Part shown: piece after piece, positions 31,713 through 43,969 of the stretch | Layout: every line of letters starts with the position of its first letter | Position numbering within the stretch: position 1 is the first letter of the stretch | The notes under the pieces: generated by a model | What the model was told of the DNA's origin: nothing | The model's input: only the letters and a program-made list of their open reading frames with translations | The model's database searches: none | Program-made: the position numbers and the translations under genes | Assembly (NCBI RefSeq): GCF_902459465.1 | Contig: NC_047072.1 | Location: forward strand, 18,005,989 to 18,069,988 | Direction of reading: 5' to 3' | Source: Asterias rubens | Taxonomy: Eukaryota > Echinodermata > Asteroidea > Forcipulatida > Asteriidae | Length of the DNA stretch: 64,000 bases

Positions 31713-34071
31713 TTAAATGGCCACCTGTGCCTTGGCTTTTCCCTCTCTCTTCACCTTGTAGTTTGACAAAGCTGCTCTGATGGCATCTTCAGCTAACACT
31801 GTCAAAGACAAAAACAAATATGAACCAATAAAGATATTAATAGATGTTATTAAGGGATCAGGGATAAATAACACACATTGTTTTACCCTTGCACTGAAGC
31901 GCTTTTTACTCGGTACTTAACCAAGTTCTGTGAAAAAAACACAGGGTTCGAATCCTACCAGAGTGATTTGACTGTTTCTATTATTTCACAGAACTCTACA
32001 AAGTACTGAGTATACATGTACAGTGATTTTAAAAATACATTCTGGTGTAAGGGTTTATAAACAAAATAATATTATTACTTCTTGAATGGCCGTGTCAAAT
32101 GAGGCAATGAGTCATTTTCAAGTAATGTCTGGTAAATTTGTAATTGCCGAGTTACAAGTTGCCAGTTAACCACTTAAATTTCTCATACTCCAGCGACAGT
32201 TGCTTTGTCAAATTGTTAAATGCAATCTTTTGTAGACAATCACAACCCCCATAATGCGCAAACCCCTGATCTGATCTATAACTTACTTGAGCAATGGAGC
32301 TTGACTGGAGGAAGACAGAGTTCTTTAGCGATGTCTGTGTTCTTGATTTTCAGTGCATCGTCAACCTATAGATCAAGAGAAATTAGTCTTTAACCCTCTC
32401 ACTGTCTGACCATTTAATATCATCCAACGAGGTTTTGAATGAGAAATATTCTGTTCTTCTTCTTCTTCCATAAGAGTACAGTCTACCGTCTGGTGTATTA
32501 CGTACATGAGTTGAATGCATAGGGGTACACAGTCAACCCTCCTACTGTCTGACCATTAAAAATCATCCTCTTTCGCATGTTTTTGTTGAAACAATACTAG
32601 GTGTTCATTGCAGACATGTCCACAAAAGCCGAGTTGCTGAAAAGTAATACAAATTTGTAACCATGTCTTTGTAAGAAACATTGACCCTTTGAGAAGTTAA
32701 TTGAGAAGTTAATTATTGAAAAGCTAATTACCGATTTTCCCTTGACCCATTCTGTTGCCAGAGAGCTTGATGCTATTGCAGATCCACAGCCAAACGTTTT
32801 GAACTTTGCATCAACAATCTTTCCATTCTCGTCAACTTTGACCTGAAAAAACAAGAACAACAGACAACTAGTTATAATTGAGTGAATACCATACCAATTT
32901 CAGTCAAAACTGGACAATTCGGCGACAGTCAGATGTGGTCTTTCACAATTTTTTCTAAAGTGTCATTGGGATGGCCGAACAGTTAAGAGCATCGAACTCA
33001 ACCTCTGCTGTATCTGATCAGCAGAGTGTGGGTTCGCCTACCGGTCATGAAACTTGTGTCCTGAAGCAAGACACTTAACCATTGCTTTGTCCTTCAGAAG
33101 GGACGTAAAGCCGTTGGTCCCATGTGTTCTTATAAAAACTTTCACAAAGAGAGAAGTTCGCCGTGGTGTGTCAGGCAGTGCGACTATCTTCAAAGACGAA
33201 GAAATTTGAACCCTACCGTTCTGACAGCCCTATTCTCCGACACTAGTGTATTTTCCTAGTCCTAACCCTAGTGTCTATCCTAACTCTAGTGTTTTTATAG
33301 AATACAGGGGTGTCGGAGAGTATGGAGCAGTCACTGATAAACTTGTCTGACCTGAAGTTTCATGACATCACCACATGCTGGGGCGCCAACAAGACCAGTT
33401 CCAACAGAATCATCGTTCTTATCCATAGAACCCACGTTCCTTGGGTTTTCGTAGTGGTCGATGACCTGCATTATAAAATATTAAGTTAACAAAAATGAGT
33501 TATAATAGAACTTGGCTAGACCAACTAGTTGTACTATTTATATCATGCAGAAAAACAAACAACAGGAAAAATAGCTCAATAATTTGTAACAGCACACCAC
33601 CTCACGAGTCACGTCACACTCACAGAGTGTTAAACTAGTAAAGACAAAAGTGGGGCCATCTTTATGTGGGCAAATCAAAAATAACGTGAGATGAGTAAAT
33701 ACCGTTGTTTGACTTTGACATGATTATTGATACAGTAGTCTGGTAGTTTTATCAAATTCCTTGCAAATGCATGTTGCATGTCATGACATGTGTTTATCAC
33801 CTTATTGCTCCATGTTATAACCAATTCCGTAATTCTCGCTAACGAGAATTTATATTGTTTTACCGTTTTCTCAAAAAGTAAAGCATTTCATGGACTAATA
33901 TATTTCAAGAGAAGTCTTAATTGTTAATGCATTACGAAATCATCAAAAACAAACACCCGAACAGAAGAAATGATTTACATTTTTGTGATAAGACGCTTCC
34001 GATGCACAGGTTGCAATTCTCGACTGCAGCAGTGGACGGAGCGACTTCCCGAGCTGTCGAGCAATCGACAT
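31713..34071 (-). CDS. ISCU: Iron-sulfur cluster assembly scaffold, mitochondrial
   Basis: Five minus-strand exons join in phase: 33979-34071, 33352-33465, 32732-32842, 32287-32365 and 31713-31798. They give 483 bases, 160 residues; human ISCU has 167. The first exon codes a basic, Ser/Leu-rich N-terminus (MSIARQLGKSLRPLLQSR) fitting a mitochondrial targeting peptide. The scaffold Cys residues are present in GAPACGD (Cys62), TFGCGSAIASS (Cys88) and LHCSML (Cys131). The LPPVK motif (124-128) that binds the mitochondrial Hsp70 chaperone is intact. The family assembles [2Fe-2S] clusters with NFS1, frataxin and ferredoxin in the mitochondrial matrix. An in-frame ATG at 34191 would add about 40 residues that do not look like a targeting peptide, so the start at 34071 is preferred. 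Confidence 0.96.
31865..32060. mobile_element. Element related to 38053-38212
   Basis: Shares cagggttcgaatcctacc, the ttcacagaactc...aagtactgagtatac block and an inverted tttaccctt / aagggttta end. It lies in ISCU intron 4. The ggttcgaatcc B box suggests a tRNA-derived origin. Confidence 0.45.
32965..33185 (+). mobile_element. tRNA-derived SINE
   Basis: Contains ggccgaacagttaagagca, the B-box region gagtgtgggttcg, aagcaagacacttaaccatt and cgtaaagccgttggtcccat. It lies in ISCU intron 2, antisense to the gene. Confidence 0.65.
33775..33925. mobile_element. MITE family B, partial copy
   Basis: Retains tcatgacatgtgtttat, attctcgctaacgagaat and the aaagtaaagcatttcatgga block. It lies in ISCU intron 1. 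Confidence 0.5.
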
Positions 34072-34438
34072 TCTGAACTTCTGATTGTTTCTAGAAGATG
34101 AAATATGGAAAACAAGGCTAAGAAGTTTCACGAATGCTACGCAAGTTCTACCGATTTCTTGTTTATGCAACTTTAGTGCGACATGGTACACACATGGTTC
34201 CCGCGTTTTGTTACCTGTTTGGACAGTGACATTGCAGTGAACCAGTGAACTGTTTACGACTAACTAAACATTACCACTTGGTGGCGCTATCACAACAAAA
34301 AGCGGTAGCAACAAAATATTAATTATTCCACCAGCAGCTCTCTGGTTTTTGTTTTGTTTGCTGAATTTTAAGTGAGAGTAGAGACGTTTTTGCTGTAGAT
34401 AATCTCAAATTGTCTTCCACCTACTGAATTATCCTGCC
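34072..34438. promoter_or_regulatory. Bidirectional promoter region, ISCU / STI1-repeat gene
   Basis: The two start codons are divergent and 367 bp apart, leaving little room for separate promoters. The stretch includes ISCU leader sequence and the block ggtggcgctatcacaac at about 34271. No TATA box is obvious at a useful distance. Confidence 0.5.
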
Positions 34439-37400
34439 ATGGATGATGACGGTAAGTCCTCACATTCACAATATCTATTTGAAGTTCAAGTTCAACAAAA
34501 AAACAAAGAAAGAAAAAGTCAAAAGAGCAACAGATTACTTTATTAAAGTTAATATCCTGGTGTCATGTGTTTTCAGTAGGATAACAGGAAAATTGTTTTA
34601 TTTTTCAAATCATCTATCCAATTTTTTAACAATAACACTTTCACTTCATGGTGTGTTGAAATTTTTAAAGTTTTGGTTTTACGTTGCGAGAGACAGTCCG
34701 CCATTAACACAGTGCAAATGCATGCACGACATTGGAGCAACGTCATATGTTTTCACACCTTTCATTGGTTGGTATTTTATTGAATATTCAGAAGCTAGTA
34801 TGGCGTGCAAAATAAATCCAAAATATTATTCAATTACTACTTAACAAATTTAATTACATTTTTGTCCTAAGGCATTATGGCTACTTTATTAGAATCCAGA
34901 GATATGATAAGTTAGGCATGAAAGTAAAACACCCCAGCCCCCCTTGATGCACTCACACTTCATAACAATCCGTTTTCCCCCATGAACCTCCGATTATCTG
35001 CTCCACGGCAGTAGAATAAAGCAAGACAGTTCCCTAAGAACAACTCTACCTGGCAAGTAGATACACACATGGTGTTACCGCAAACCAAATATACATTGAT
35101 ATTTAATTCATTGTAACCAATCACATTTCACTTCAGTAGACTCAATATTTCACTAGTGAAGTCGACAACAGAAGAAGAATAGCCCAGCATGCACACTTAG
35201 CACATCAAATTAAATTTGTATTCAAGTCGTTGTCATCAAGACACCATGCATCAGAGTGTGTGTGTGGTTCCAACCGTGTCATGACACTTGTGTCCTTCTC
35301 CTTGAGCTAGCAAGATACTCTTAGAATCTTGATGGTCATTATTGCTCCTTGAAGTTATGTCTTACATATCACACTTTGTTTCTTCAGTTCAGGGCCTTTT
35401 TGTTAGCCTGGAGGCACTTGTATTTCTACTGCTTGATTGAGCACCAAACAAACAATCAACCAGGCTAAGCCTTACGTCCAAACTTATGCCATAGATCCTG
35501 CTGACTGAATAAACTAACGTAAACGTACACGTTATGCCTTGCCCTTGGGAACAGCCAAGTAAAACTGATCAAAGTAGATGGTAGAAGTGACACTTTAAAT
35601 TGATCAATGAAAATTCTGTCAATAAAATAAATTCGAGATGTAAAATACAGCAAAAAGTGTTTTTGGTTTATTTTGTACAGATGTCCCTCCATTGGAGGAC
35701 ATGACGGAGTTACTTCAGAAGGCAAAGCAGATGATGAGCTCCGAAGAATCCTCTTTATCCTCCCAGTCCATCCCGGTCAAGGCAGCCTCTCCCAACGGTC
35801 ACCATGGCAACGCATCTCTGTCAACCTCCAGCAGGGAGGCGTCGGAGAGCTTGAAACCTATGAAAGAGACTTCTCCTAAGGTTTTTTGTCATTCGTTTAG
35901 TTGCCATTCTTTACTTACTTTACTTTACTTTGATCCATCGATGGGGGATGCTTGTAGGACAATGCCTCTTCATTGATCGAGGGGTAGTCATGTGCATTGT
36001 TGGTGTTCAGGTTGGGGAAGTAGTATCTTTCCTCCCCTCTCACCTCTCTAGGACCTCTAGGGTTTTCAGTCCCTACCATCCCACCTCGATTAATTACTGC
36101 AACAGTCTCTACATCAACCTTCCTCAATCCCACATTGCTCCCCTCCAACGTATACAGAATTCATCAGCTCGTCTAGTTTCTCGCACAAAGAAATCAGATC
36201 ACATCACTCCTGTTCTGCGCTCCTTACACTGGCTCCCTGTGTCTCAAAGGATCCAATTTAAAGTTCTCACTCTTGCCTACAAAGTTAAACATGGTCTAGC
36301 CCCTAAATATATCTCAGAGTTACTTATTCCCAAAAAGCAACCTACAACTCGTGTTCTCCGACCGCTCGCCTGGAATTCAACTCTGGTCCTATCCCTCGCA
36401 CTCGCTATGGAAACCGATCCTTCTCAATCGCCACTCCCACTCTTTGGAACAATCTCCCCGTTCATATCCAAGCCTCATCTTCACTGGACTCATTTAAAAC
36501 TGCTCAAAAAACACACTTATTTAAATCCATCTAGTCTGTTCAGTTTCTGCTATTTCATCCCACTTTTAACTGTCTTTCTTTTGTTATCATTCACTTTCTG
36601 TTCAGCGCTTAGAAACCTTGTATTAAGCGCTATATAAATGCATGTTATTATTATTATTATTACCTGACTGCGCGGGTTTTCCCTGGAATAACTCTGTGGG
36701 GTGTTCCCCCCACATCTAAAACATCCTTCCTTGTCTTCTCTCCATTGGGTTCTTGGCTTAGTGCAGTGATTAGGTTTGCTTGGCTTTACAACCAGAATAA
36801 AAGAAATAAAATGACAGCTACCTACAGACCTAAAATTTGTTCAAACATCGATTGTAAGGGCGACCTAGAGTGTCAAGAAATACATTAATTGAGTTGGTAT
36901 AATTCTGCATTTTTTTTTAACCCTCGTTTTGTGACTGTATTTGTGTACTTTTGTTTTGGGAAGCACAGTCGATGTATAAGCAATACGGGTTATTTGAGAG
37001 CGTTCAACCTTGTTTCTTTTTCTACAGTGAAGGCGATTCCAGACATTTGCCAACGGACATGACTGACCGCTTCTGTTGCACCACAAACCAATGTCACCAA
37101 ATTGTTAAAGATTTGTGTGAACAAAGTTAAATAAAAAATTAGGAAAATAATATTTTTGTAAATGAAGTTATTGGAACCCACTTAAATTAATTTTATAATT
37201 TTTGATTCTGAAATGTAACCATGGTTACAGGAGACAACAAAACTAGTCGCACCATCGGGTGGTTTCGGTGGAATGAAGAAAGGGTTTCTCTTCGGTGGAC
37301 CAAGCAACAAAACAGTCACATCTTCTGGAAAGTCAAAAGCAAGTTCAGTGAAGTCTGCGCAGAAGTCAAGAGTAGTAGAAGAAATGCCAGTGATCCGCCC

Positions 37401-40400
37401 AAAGGAAGGGTCCGGCGACAGTAAAGATCGATATCGGATGGATGAAGTTCAAGAAGCATTGAAGGCAACTGCTCCACTTCTTCAGAATAAAGGTACTCAA
37501 TCGAAGTTATGTGTTACAGTATGACTACAAACCTTGAATCTTAGAAGCGTTACCGCATAAACAGCTCTCAAATTGTGTATTCCTTGATGTCCTTAAACTT
37601 TAAAGCCATTGGACACTTTCCGTAAACAGTATTGTCCATAGGCCTACACTTTGTGTATCACAACTGATATAAAAAATAACAAACCTGTGAAAATTTAGGC
37701 TCAATCAGTCATATAACGGGGAAAACCCACCCTTGTTTCCGCACGTTTCGCCGTGTCATGACATGTGTTTAAAATAAATCCGTAACTCTCGACAAAGAGA
37801 ATTGATAATTGTTTTAATGTTTTCTCAAAAAGTAAAGCATTTCATGGAATCCTATTTCAAGAGAAGTCTTTCACCATTACCTTCTGTAAACCCTGTAAGT
37901 TATTTGTAATCTGTGAACTTTTTTTTTTTTTCTGTGCCGAAAGTGTATAATGGCTTTCAGGATTTTCAATGATACCTCAAAAAATGCGACCAATGAAACT
38001 GAAATTTTCAAAACATGTACAGATGTACATTTATACAGGATTATAATAATCGAACATTAATTTTTTTTTGGTTTTACCCATATACGCAAGGGTCGTGGGT
38101 TCGAATCCCACCCGAGTAAAATGCCTGTGATTTTTTTTCACAGGACTCGGGGAAGTACTGAGTATACAGTGCTACACACATCGGTGTATATGGGTAAAAC
38201 CAAAAATTAATATTCTTTATCCCGATGCAAATTTAACATCTATTAAATAATCGAACAGTTCGAAAAAATCAAAGTATGCTTGCTTTTAATCAGAAATGTA
38301 TGTTACTCAGAAAGCTTTGAGGTAACACCATGTATATAGCTTATTTTGGTTCTAAAAAGAACCGATTGTTAGCGATGATTTTACCGCTAACCTATCTTAG
38401 TATATGTCCTTGCTGGAAGGATAATCCCAATTGGAATACACAATCTGAGAAGATTAAAATTGTTGGCATAATAAAAACTGTTATCTTTTTTACTTTGAAG
38501 TGAAATGTTTCTCAAAATGCTTTATACGATCAAATGTGATAATGGTTTCAACCATGGAGGAAGAAAGAGAAGGAATTCGAACTTCAAAGTGGAACCCATG
38601 GTACCGCGTTCTTTTAATGACACCTTGTAATCACCCACATACCTTACACAAACAATGGGTGATCTTTTTCCACTGGACAGACAGGGGCATTGTCAGGGTT
38701 TTCTTTTGTTACTATGCGGTTAGTCTCGTCATTCGAACTCCTTCCCTTCCTTCCTCCATGCTTCAACCAAGGCTTCTAACGTATACCTCCCCTTTAGGCT
38801 TGGACCCAGATCTTGACTACTTAATATGGAACAATGAACTATTTAATTGAATTTTCAGAGTGGATAACCGATGACCTCTTGACCAAATTGGAGAAACACC
38901 CAAACATGGCCAAGAAGTTAACGGACCGACCCTCGCTACGCTCAAGCAGTGCCCTTTAGGCAGCTTGGACCCAGATCTCAACTACTTAATATGGAACAAT
39001 GAACTATTTAATTGAATTTCAGAGTGGATAACCGATGACCTCTTGACCAAATTGGAGAAACACCCAAACATGGCCAAGAAGTTAACGGACCCTCGCTACG
39101 CTCAAGCAGTTGAGAAGTTTCAATCGAACCCTCAGCAAGCCATGCTGGAGTACAAGGACAACGAAGACGTCCAACAGTTCTTCAAGGATTTCTGCGGCTT
39201 GCTTGGTGAGGATCTGCCTTTTTTAAAGTCTAATAATAATACCAATAATAAAGACTTGCAATGCACTTAATATCAACCCTGCTGTGTGTTCAATGCGCAG
39301 AAAAACATAAAACAAACAAAAGCAAACAGTGGGGTTTCGAGGTAAAATTCAGTTTTGTGGTTCACTCATTTTTCTATAGGTAGAGTCCTCATGAAAATTG
39401 GGTAAAAAGTATTTAAGCCTCTAAACCTTATGGCAAAATGCCAATGTGTTGATACCCTTAAATTCTTATTTTTGTCAAAATAAAAAAAAACGTTTGATGA
39501 TGCCACATTTCATACTGGTCTGTATGTTTTTATACAGAAGTTTTGTTGAGGTTATTTCTGAGTTTAAGGGCTTTGGATTTTACTTTTAAACTGGCAAACA
39601 AAAAGTATCAGATAATACAGCATTTTACACCATTTTAAGATTTTTTTACACCGTTTTTTTTAACCGTGATTTGTTTTGACTTTCATGAGGAACATTATCT
39701 TGCTCTACCCAGGTGAACATTTTTCGTCCATGGGTGGAGGAGCCGCCCAGCCGACCCCAACCCCTCCTGTCAACCCAAACATCAGAACGCAAGACGCCTC
39801 GTCCAAAGCAGACATCGCTGTCAGGAGTAGCACTAATCCCAACCAAGCCACAGCTGCCGATGAAGCCAAGATGCAACAGATCTTATCTAATGCGGAGATT
39901 AGAGAGATCATGGTGGATCAGAGGATACAGAGATTAATGGAAGCGTTGAGGAGTAACCCAGATGAGGGACAGAGGTAACGATTACTGATTTAAAGGGACA
40001 TGTTACCTTGGATCTGGCGAGTTGGTCTATGAAAAAAAGCGTTTAAAAATCATTTGTTATAAAAATGCATATGATTGGAAAGATGTTTTAAAAGTAGAAT
40101 ATAATGATCCAAACAAAAGTGCCTCAAAATTGCACGGTTTTCCTTACACGTTGTGAACTAACACGCATCGCCATTTTGTGGAGTCAAATTTCTGACTCGT
40201 CGACCGTGTTAGTAAAAATTAAAGGAAAACCATGCATTTTCAAGGCATATTTGACAAAATACACAGCTGACCAAGATTGTTTAAGTACAAGTTGTATATT
40301 CCATTTGTTATGTCACATGATTAGAGCAAGGTTTTGCGTTGGTACTCAAAACAGTGAACAGAGGAATTCAAATGTAAAGGCAGTGGACACTATTGGTAAT

Positions 40401-41452
40401 TTCTCAAAATAATTATTGGCATAAAACCTTACTTGGTGACGAGTAATGGGGAGAGGTTGATGGTATAAAACATTGTGAGAAACGGCTCCCTCTGAAGTGC
40501 CATAGTTTTAGAGAAAGACGTAATTTTCCACGAATTTGATTTCGAGACCTCAGATTTACGGTAGAACTTGAGGTCTCAAAATCAACCATCTAAATGCACG
40601 CAACTTCAGGTGACAAGGGTGTTTTGTCTTTCATTATTATCTCGCAAGTTCGATGACCGATTGAGCTCAAATTTTCACTGGTTTGTTATTTTATGCATAT
40701 GTTGAGATACACCAAGTGAGAAGATTGGTCTTTGACAATTACCAATAGTGTCCATTGTCTTTAAGCATCAACTTGTGTCTAAGCAAGTCGCTGTGTCAGA
40801 TCTAAATATCACTCGCAAATGACTTATTGACTGGTATAACCACAAAGATGCACAATCAACAAAATCACATGTGGGAAAAGAAGAAAAAGTAACTGTGAAA
40901 GTAATTGAGAATTGAATTGAAACTACAAATTCTTTAAAGACAGTGGACACTATTGGTAATTGTCAAAGACCAGTCTTCTCACTTGGTGTATCTCAACATA
41001 TGCATAAAATAACAAACCTGTGAAAAGTTGAGCTCAATTGGTTTTCGAAGTTGCGAGATATGAATGAACTAAAAAACACCCTTGTCACACGAAGTTGTGT
41101 GCGTTCAGATGCTAAATTCTAAATTTGAGGTCTCGAAATCAAATTCGTGGAAAATTACTTCTTTCTCGAAAACTACGTCACTTCAATGGGAGTCAATTCT
41201 CACAAGGTTTTATACTATCAACCTCTCCTCATTACTCGTTACCAAGTGAGGTTTTATGCTGACAATTATTTTGAGTAATTACCAATAGTGTCCACACTGC
41301 CTTTGATGGTTATGACAATTCAAATCTTACAAATCTTTTAAACTTGTCTTTTTTGTTTTCATCCCACAAGGATTCTACAGTCTGCAGGCCCAGATATGCG
41401 AAGCAAGGTCCACAAATTGGTCGAAGCTGGACTTCTTGGGTTCGCCTCCTGA
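34439..41452 (+). CDS. Protein with two STI1/DP-like repeats, possible Hsp70/Hsp90 co-chaperone
   Basis: Six exons join in phase: 34439-34451, 35681-35880, 37231-37492, 39023-39205, 39713-39974 and 41371-41452. The total is 1002 bases, 333 residues. Residues 1-160 are low-complexity, Ser/Lys-rich, with GGFGGMKKGFLFGG near 76-89. Residues 159-225 (from EWITDDLLTKLEKHPNMAKK to GLLGEHF) and about 275-333 (QILSNAEIREIMVDQRIQ to the end VEAGLLGFAS) look like STI1/DP helical repeats. Such repeats occur in HOP, HIP, SGTA and ubiquilins, where they bind hydrophobic client segments. I do not recognise the orthologue. It has no TPR or ubiquitin-like domain, so the co-chaperone role is an inference. The donor after 35880 (gtttttt) is weak. 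Exon 4 has a broken upstream duplicate. Confidence 0.75.
36085..36662 (+). pseudogene. LINE 3' ORF tail in intron 2 of the STI1-repeat gene
   Basis: Translation gives INYCNSLYINLP, then LQRIQNSSARLVSRTKKSDH, then HITPVLRSLHWLPVSQRIQF, the standard C-terminal region of CR1/L2-type reverse transcriptase ORFs. A frameshift near 36375 separates this from the expected YGNRSFSIATPTLWNNLP end. The 3' tail is (tta)n at 36645-36661. It is truncated and non-functional. Confidence 0.75.
37602..37975. mobile_element. MITE family B, near full copy
   Basis: Starts ttaaagccattggacacttt and ends gtgtataatggctttcagg. It contains the gcacgtttcgccgtgtcatg landmark. It lies in an intron of the STI1-repeat gene. 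Confidence 0.55.
38053..38212. mobile_element. Foldback element with internal B box
   Basis: The ends tttggttttacccatatacg and gtgtatatgggtaaaaccaa are inverted. The inside has gtgggttcgaatcccacc and an inner hairpin cctgtgattttttttcacagg. Confidence 0.6.
38799..38955 (+). pseudogene. Partial duplicate of exon 4 of the STI1-repeat gene
   Basis: The acceptor and first 80 or so bases of exon 4, with about 60 bp of upstream intron, are repeated about 155 bp before the real exon. The copy has an extra cgac at about 38927, which shifts the frame. It ends with no donor, running into the second copy at about 38956 (gcttggacccagatct). Confidence 0.8.
39994..40260. mobile_element. Foldback element related to 29577-30320
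   Basis: Shares ttaccttggatctggcgagt, aaatgcatatgattggaaag and gtagaatataatgatcca with the element at 29.6 kb. It lies in the last intron of the STI1-repeat gene. Confidence 0.55.
40375..40765. mobile_element. TTAA MITE family A, copy 9
   Basis: Starts aaaggcagtggacactattg and ends tagtgtccattgtctttaag. It lies in the last intron of the STI1-repeat gene, adjacent to copy 10 in the opposite orientation. Confidence 0.6.
40934..41302. mobile_element. TTAA MITE family A, copy 10
   Basis: Starts ttaaagacagtggacactat and ends taccaatagtgtccacactg. It is inverted relative to copy 9 and lies in the same intron. Confidence 0.6.
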
Positions 41453-41789
41453 AGAATTCTGAACTCTCAGTAGAGTTGAGAGTGGTGACCTTTGCCTTGC
41501 TGGCAGTTTGCGACTTGAAAGCCATGATTATTGGCCTAACTCTCAGTCGAGTGGACAGTGGTATAAGGTGAGATTTAAGCAATGGTCCACGGACGAGGTA
41601 AAAAGCTTGGAAAGAAACCACTAAGCCAACCTTATTACCCCGAAATAATTATTATTAAGGGGTTTGGCTCTACAGCTGATACGCCTGTTGCTGTTAATAT
41701 TTTTATAGAATATCATTATTGTATATTTCTGGTGATGTCACAAAAGATGCCTTATAAGTGAATTATAATCACTGTAGCTGGTTCTGCAA

Positions 41790-42090
41790 AATGCCCTGCA
41801 GAATAGAATGTTCCCTGATTCTGCAGATCGTTCCCTGATTCTGCACAATGTTTCTCGATTCTACAGAACGTTCCTTAATGCTGCAGAATGTTCTGCAGAA
41901 TGTCTTTGATTCAGCGTAAGTTTCTAAATAATGTTCCTTGATTCTACAGAATGTTCTTTGATTCTGCCGAATGTTTCTTGATTTTGCAGAACGTTCCCTA
42001 ATTCTGCCGAATATTCACTGACTCTGCAGAATTGTCTGCAGAATGTTCCGAAAATCTGCATAGTCGTGAAACATTCTGCAGAATATTCCT
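41790..42090. repeat. Minisatellite, unit like gttccttgattctgcagaat
   Basis: About a dozen imperfect 20-30 bp copies built around the palindrome attctgcagaat. Confidence 0.75.
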
Positions 42091-42159
42091 GTTCTTTTTT
42101 TCCTAGTATAACTAATGCTATTCTAAAGACCCCCCATGTTTGGGAAATTTGATAAATAC

Positions 42160-42625
42160 ACATGGCGATATAATAGACTTGTGCATTAATGCGCAAGGCC
42201 TTGTGCATTTTACAGCAAAATTTCATACTAAAGAAGGCCTTGTGCATTTAACAGCAAAATTTGATAAAATATACAAGACTAATTCTGCTCTAAAATGCAC
42301 AAGACCATAGTAGCCTTGTCAACTTTTTTAGCGAAAAGTTCACAACGTTATAGCCTTGTGAACTTTTCACTTGAAAAAGTATGAACTTGTCAGCTTTCGC
42401 TCAAAAAAGTTCAAATTCGAGCGAAAAAGTTCACAAGGCTATAAAGCCTTTTGTACTTTTTCGAGGGAAAAGCTCACAAGGCTGGCCTTGTACACATTTT
42501 CACGCAAAATTTGACAAGTTCACGAGGCTATAGCCTTGTACACTTTTCAAATGAAAAGTTCACTTGGGCACTTTTTGCAGCGAAAAGTATACAAGCCTTG
42601 TGTACTTTTTATATTGTGTTTCATA
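42160..42625. repeat. Diverged repeats of the ccttgtg-aactttt-caagg type
   Basis: Repeated ggccttgtgcatttta, then agccttgtgaacttttc and caaggctatagccttg blocks. Probably a relative of the minisatellite at 43.97-44.81 kb. Confidence 0.6.
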
Positions 42626-42838
42626 CGATTTTGTTAATAGCTGAACTGATGCTGTTTCATAGTGTCTCTCGAACAACAACTGTACACCTAAGATGGGCCC
42701 AATTTAAAGGCTCTGCTTACCGTAAGCACAGAATCAGAGCTTACGGAAGCAGGTAATTCTGTGCTTACAGAAAGCATATTTCACCGGTTAGCTGCGAATT
42801 CTGGCTTTTGAAATTCTTGTGATGATTAAAACCTCACT

Positions 42839-43227
42839 TAAAGGCAGTGGACACTTTTGGTAATTAGTCAAAATAAATATTAGCATAAAACCTTTCTTGG
42901 TGACGAGTAATGGAGAGAGGTTGATGGTATAAAACATTGTGAGAAACAGCTCCCTCTGAAGTGCCACAGTTTTCGAGAAAGAGGTAATTTTCCACGAATT
43001 TGATTTCGAGACCTCAGATTTAGAACTTGAGGTCTCGAAATCAACCATTTAAACACACACAACTTCGTGTGACAAGGGTGTTATTTTTTCTTTCATTATT
43101 ATCTCGCAACTTCGATGACCGATTGAGCTCAAATTTTCACAGGTTTGTCATTGTATACATATGATGAGATACACCAACTGTGAAGGCTAGTCTTTGACAA
43201 TTACCAATAGTGTCCACTGCCTTTATG
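42839..43227. mobile_element. TTAA MITE family A, copy 11
   Basis: Starts ttaaaggcagtggacacttt and ends tagtgtccactgcctttatg (TTAA to TTAT on the right). It is intergenic between the STI1-repeat gene and POLR1H. Confidence 0.6.
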
Positions 43228-43969
43228 ACAAATGTTTCTGTACCGTTATTTGCCTGTATGGGTATCAAAGTGATGATGATTCGACTGTACATTGTATTAA
43301 AGATCATTTCAATGTGGATTTTTACAAAAAGAAGTGAATGTTTTGTTTATTTCATCTGTTTGTTCCCACGTGTGGGTGTTGTCTTCAGACTGCAGCATAA
43401 ATTTTGAAATTTTAGCAAAATTATGAACTAAAAATGTCGATTAAAACTCTGAATTTGGACCCTATTGCCTTGTGCTAAATTGTGCTAAATTTTTATAAAA
43501 TTTGTGGACGCCGACCGGTTGAGATTTTCTCCATTTTGTTGCCCCAAATTGGATAAAAATGCTGGACTTCCCCGTGGAGAGTTGTTTTGCAAAAACAAAA
43601 AAAATGATAAAAATGGTCAGAAAGTCAAAGCCTTGTGGTATTTTAATTTTGGCAAAAAGTTGGTTTAAAATGACGGACCTACCCCTTGTATGTTTTTCTT
43701 ATTCAATATTTTGTCCCGTTAGGTTGACCCGATTTGATTTCGGAATAGCCTATTAGGACAATCATTGAAATGCTGGATTCCCCTCGTGATTGTCCTGAAA
43801 AATTTGATAAACGCTGGACTTTGCCTCATGTGGTTTTTTTTTTAAATTTTGACAATAAGATATGAACATTCACACTGGAACCCGCTTCCCCAAGACCAGT
43901 GATCTTGACCCACACGCCTACTGCTGGTGGTATAACCGAAATGCCTAAGAGCAGAGTGCAGTCCTCCTT

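Noticed and set aside
32395-32575. Paired ctgtctgacca...atcatcc blocks as minus-strand snoRNAs
   Set aside because: They are two copies of a short dispersed repeat (ccctc-tactgtctgacca) with no terminal stem or guide.
34072-34191. Upstream in-frame ATG at 34191 as the ISCU start
   Set aside because: The added residues are hydrophobic and mixed, unlike a targeting peptide. The downstream MSIARQLGKSLRPLLQSR start fits far better.
35930-36637. 235-codon ORF as a host gene
   Set aside because: It is the frameshifted tail of a LINE reverse-transcriptase ORF followed by a (tta)n tail.
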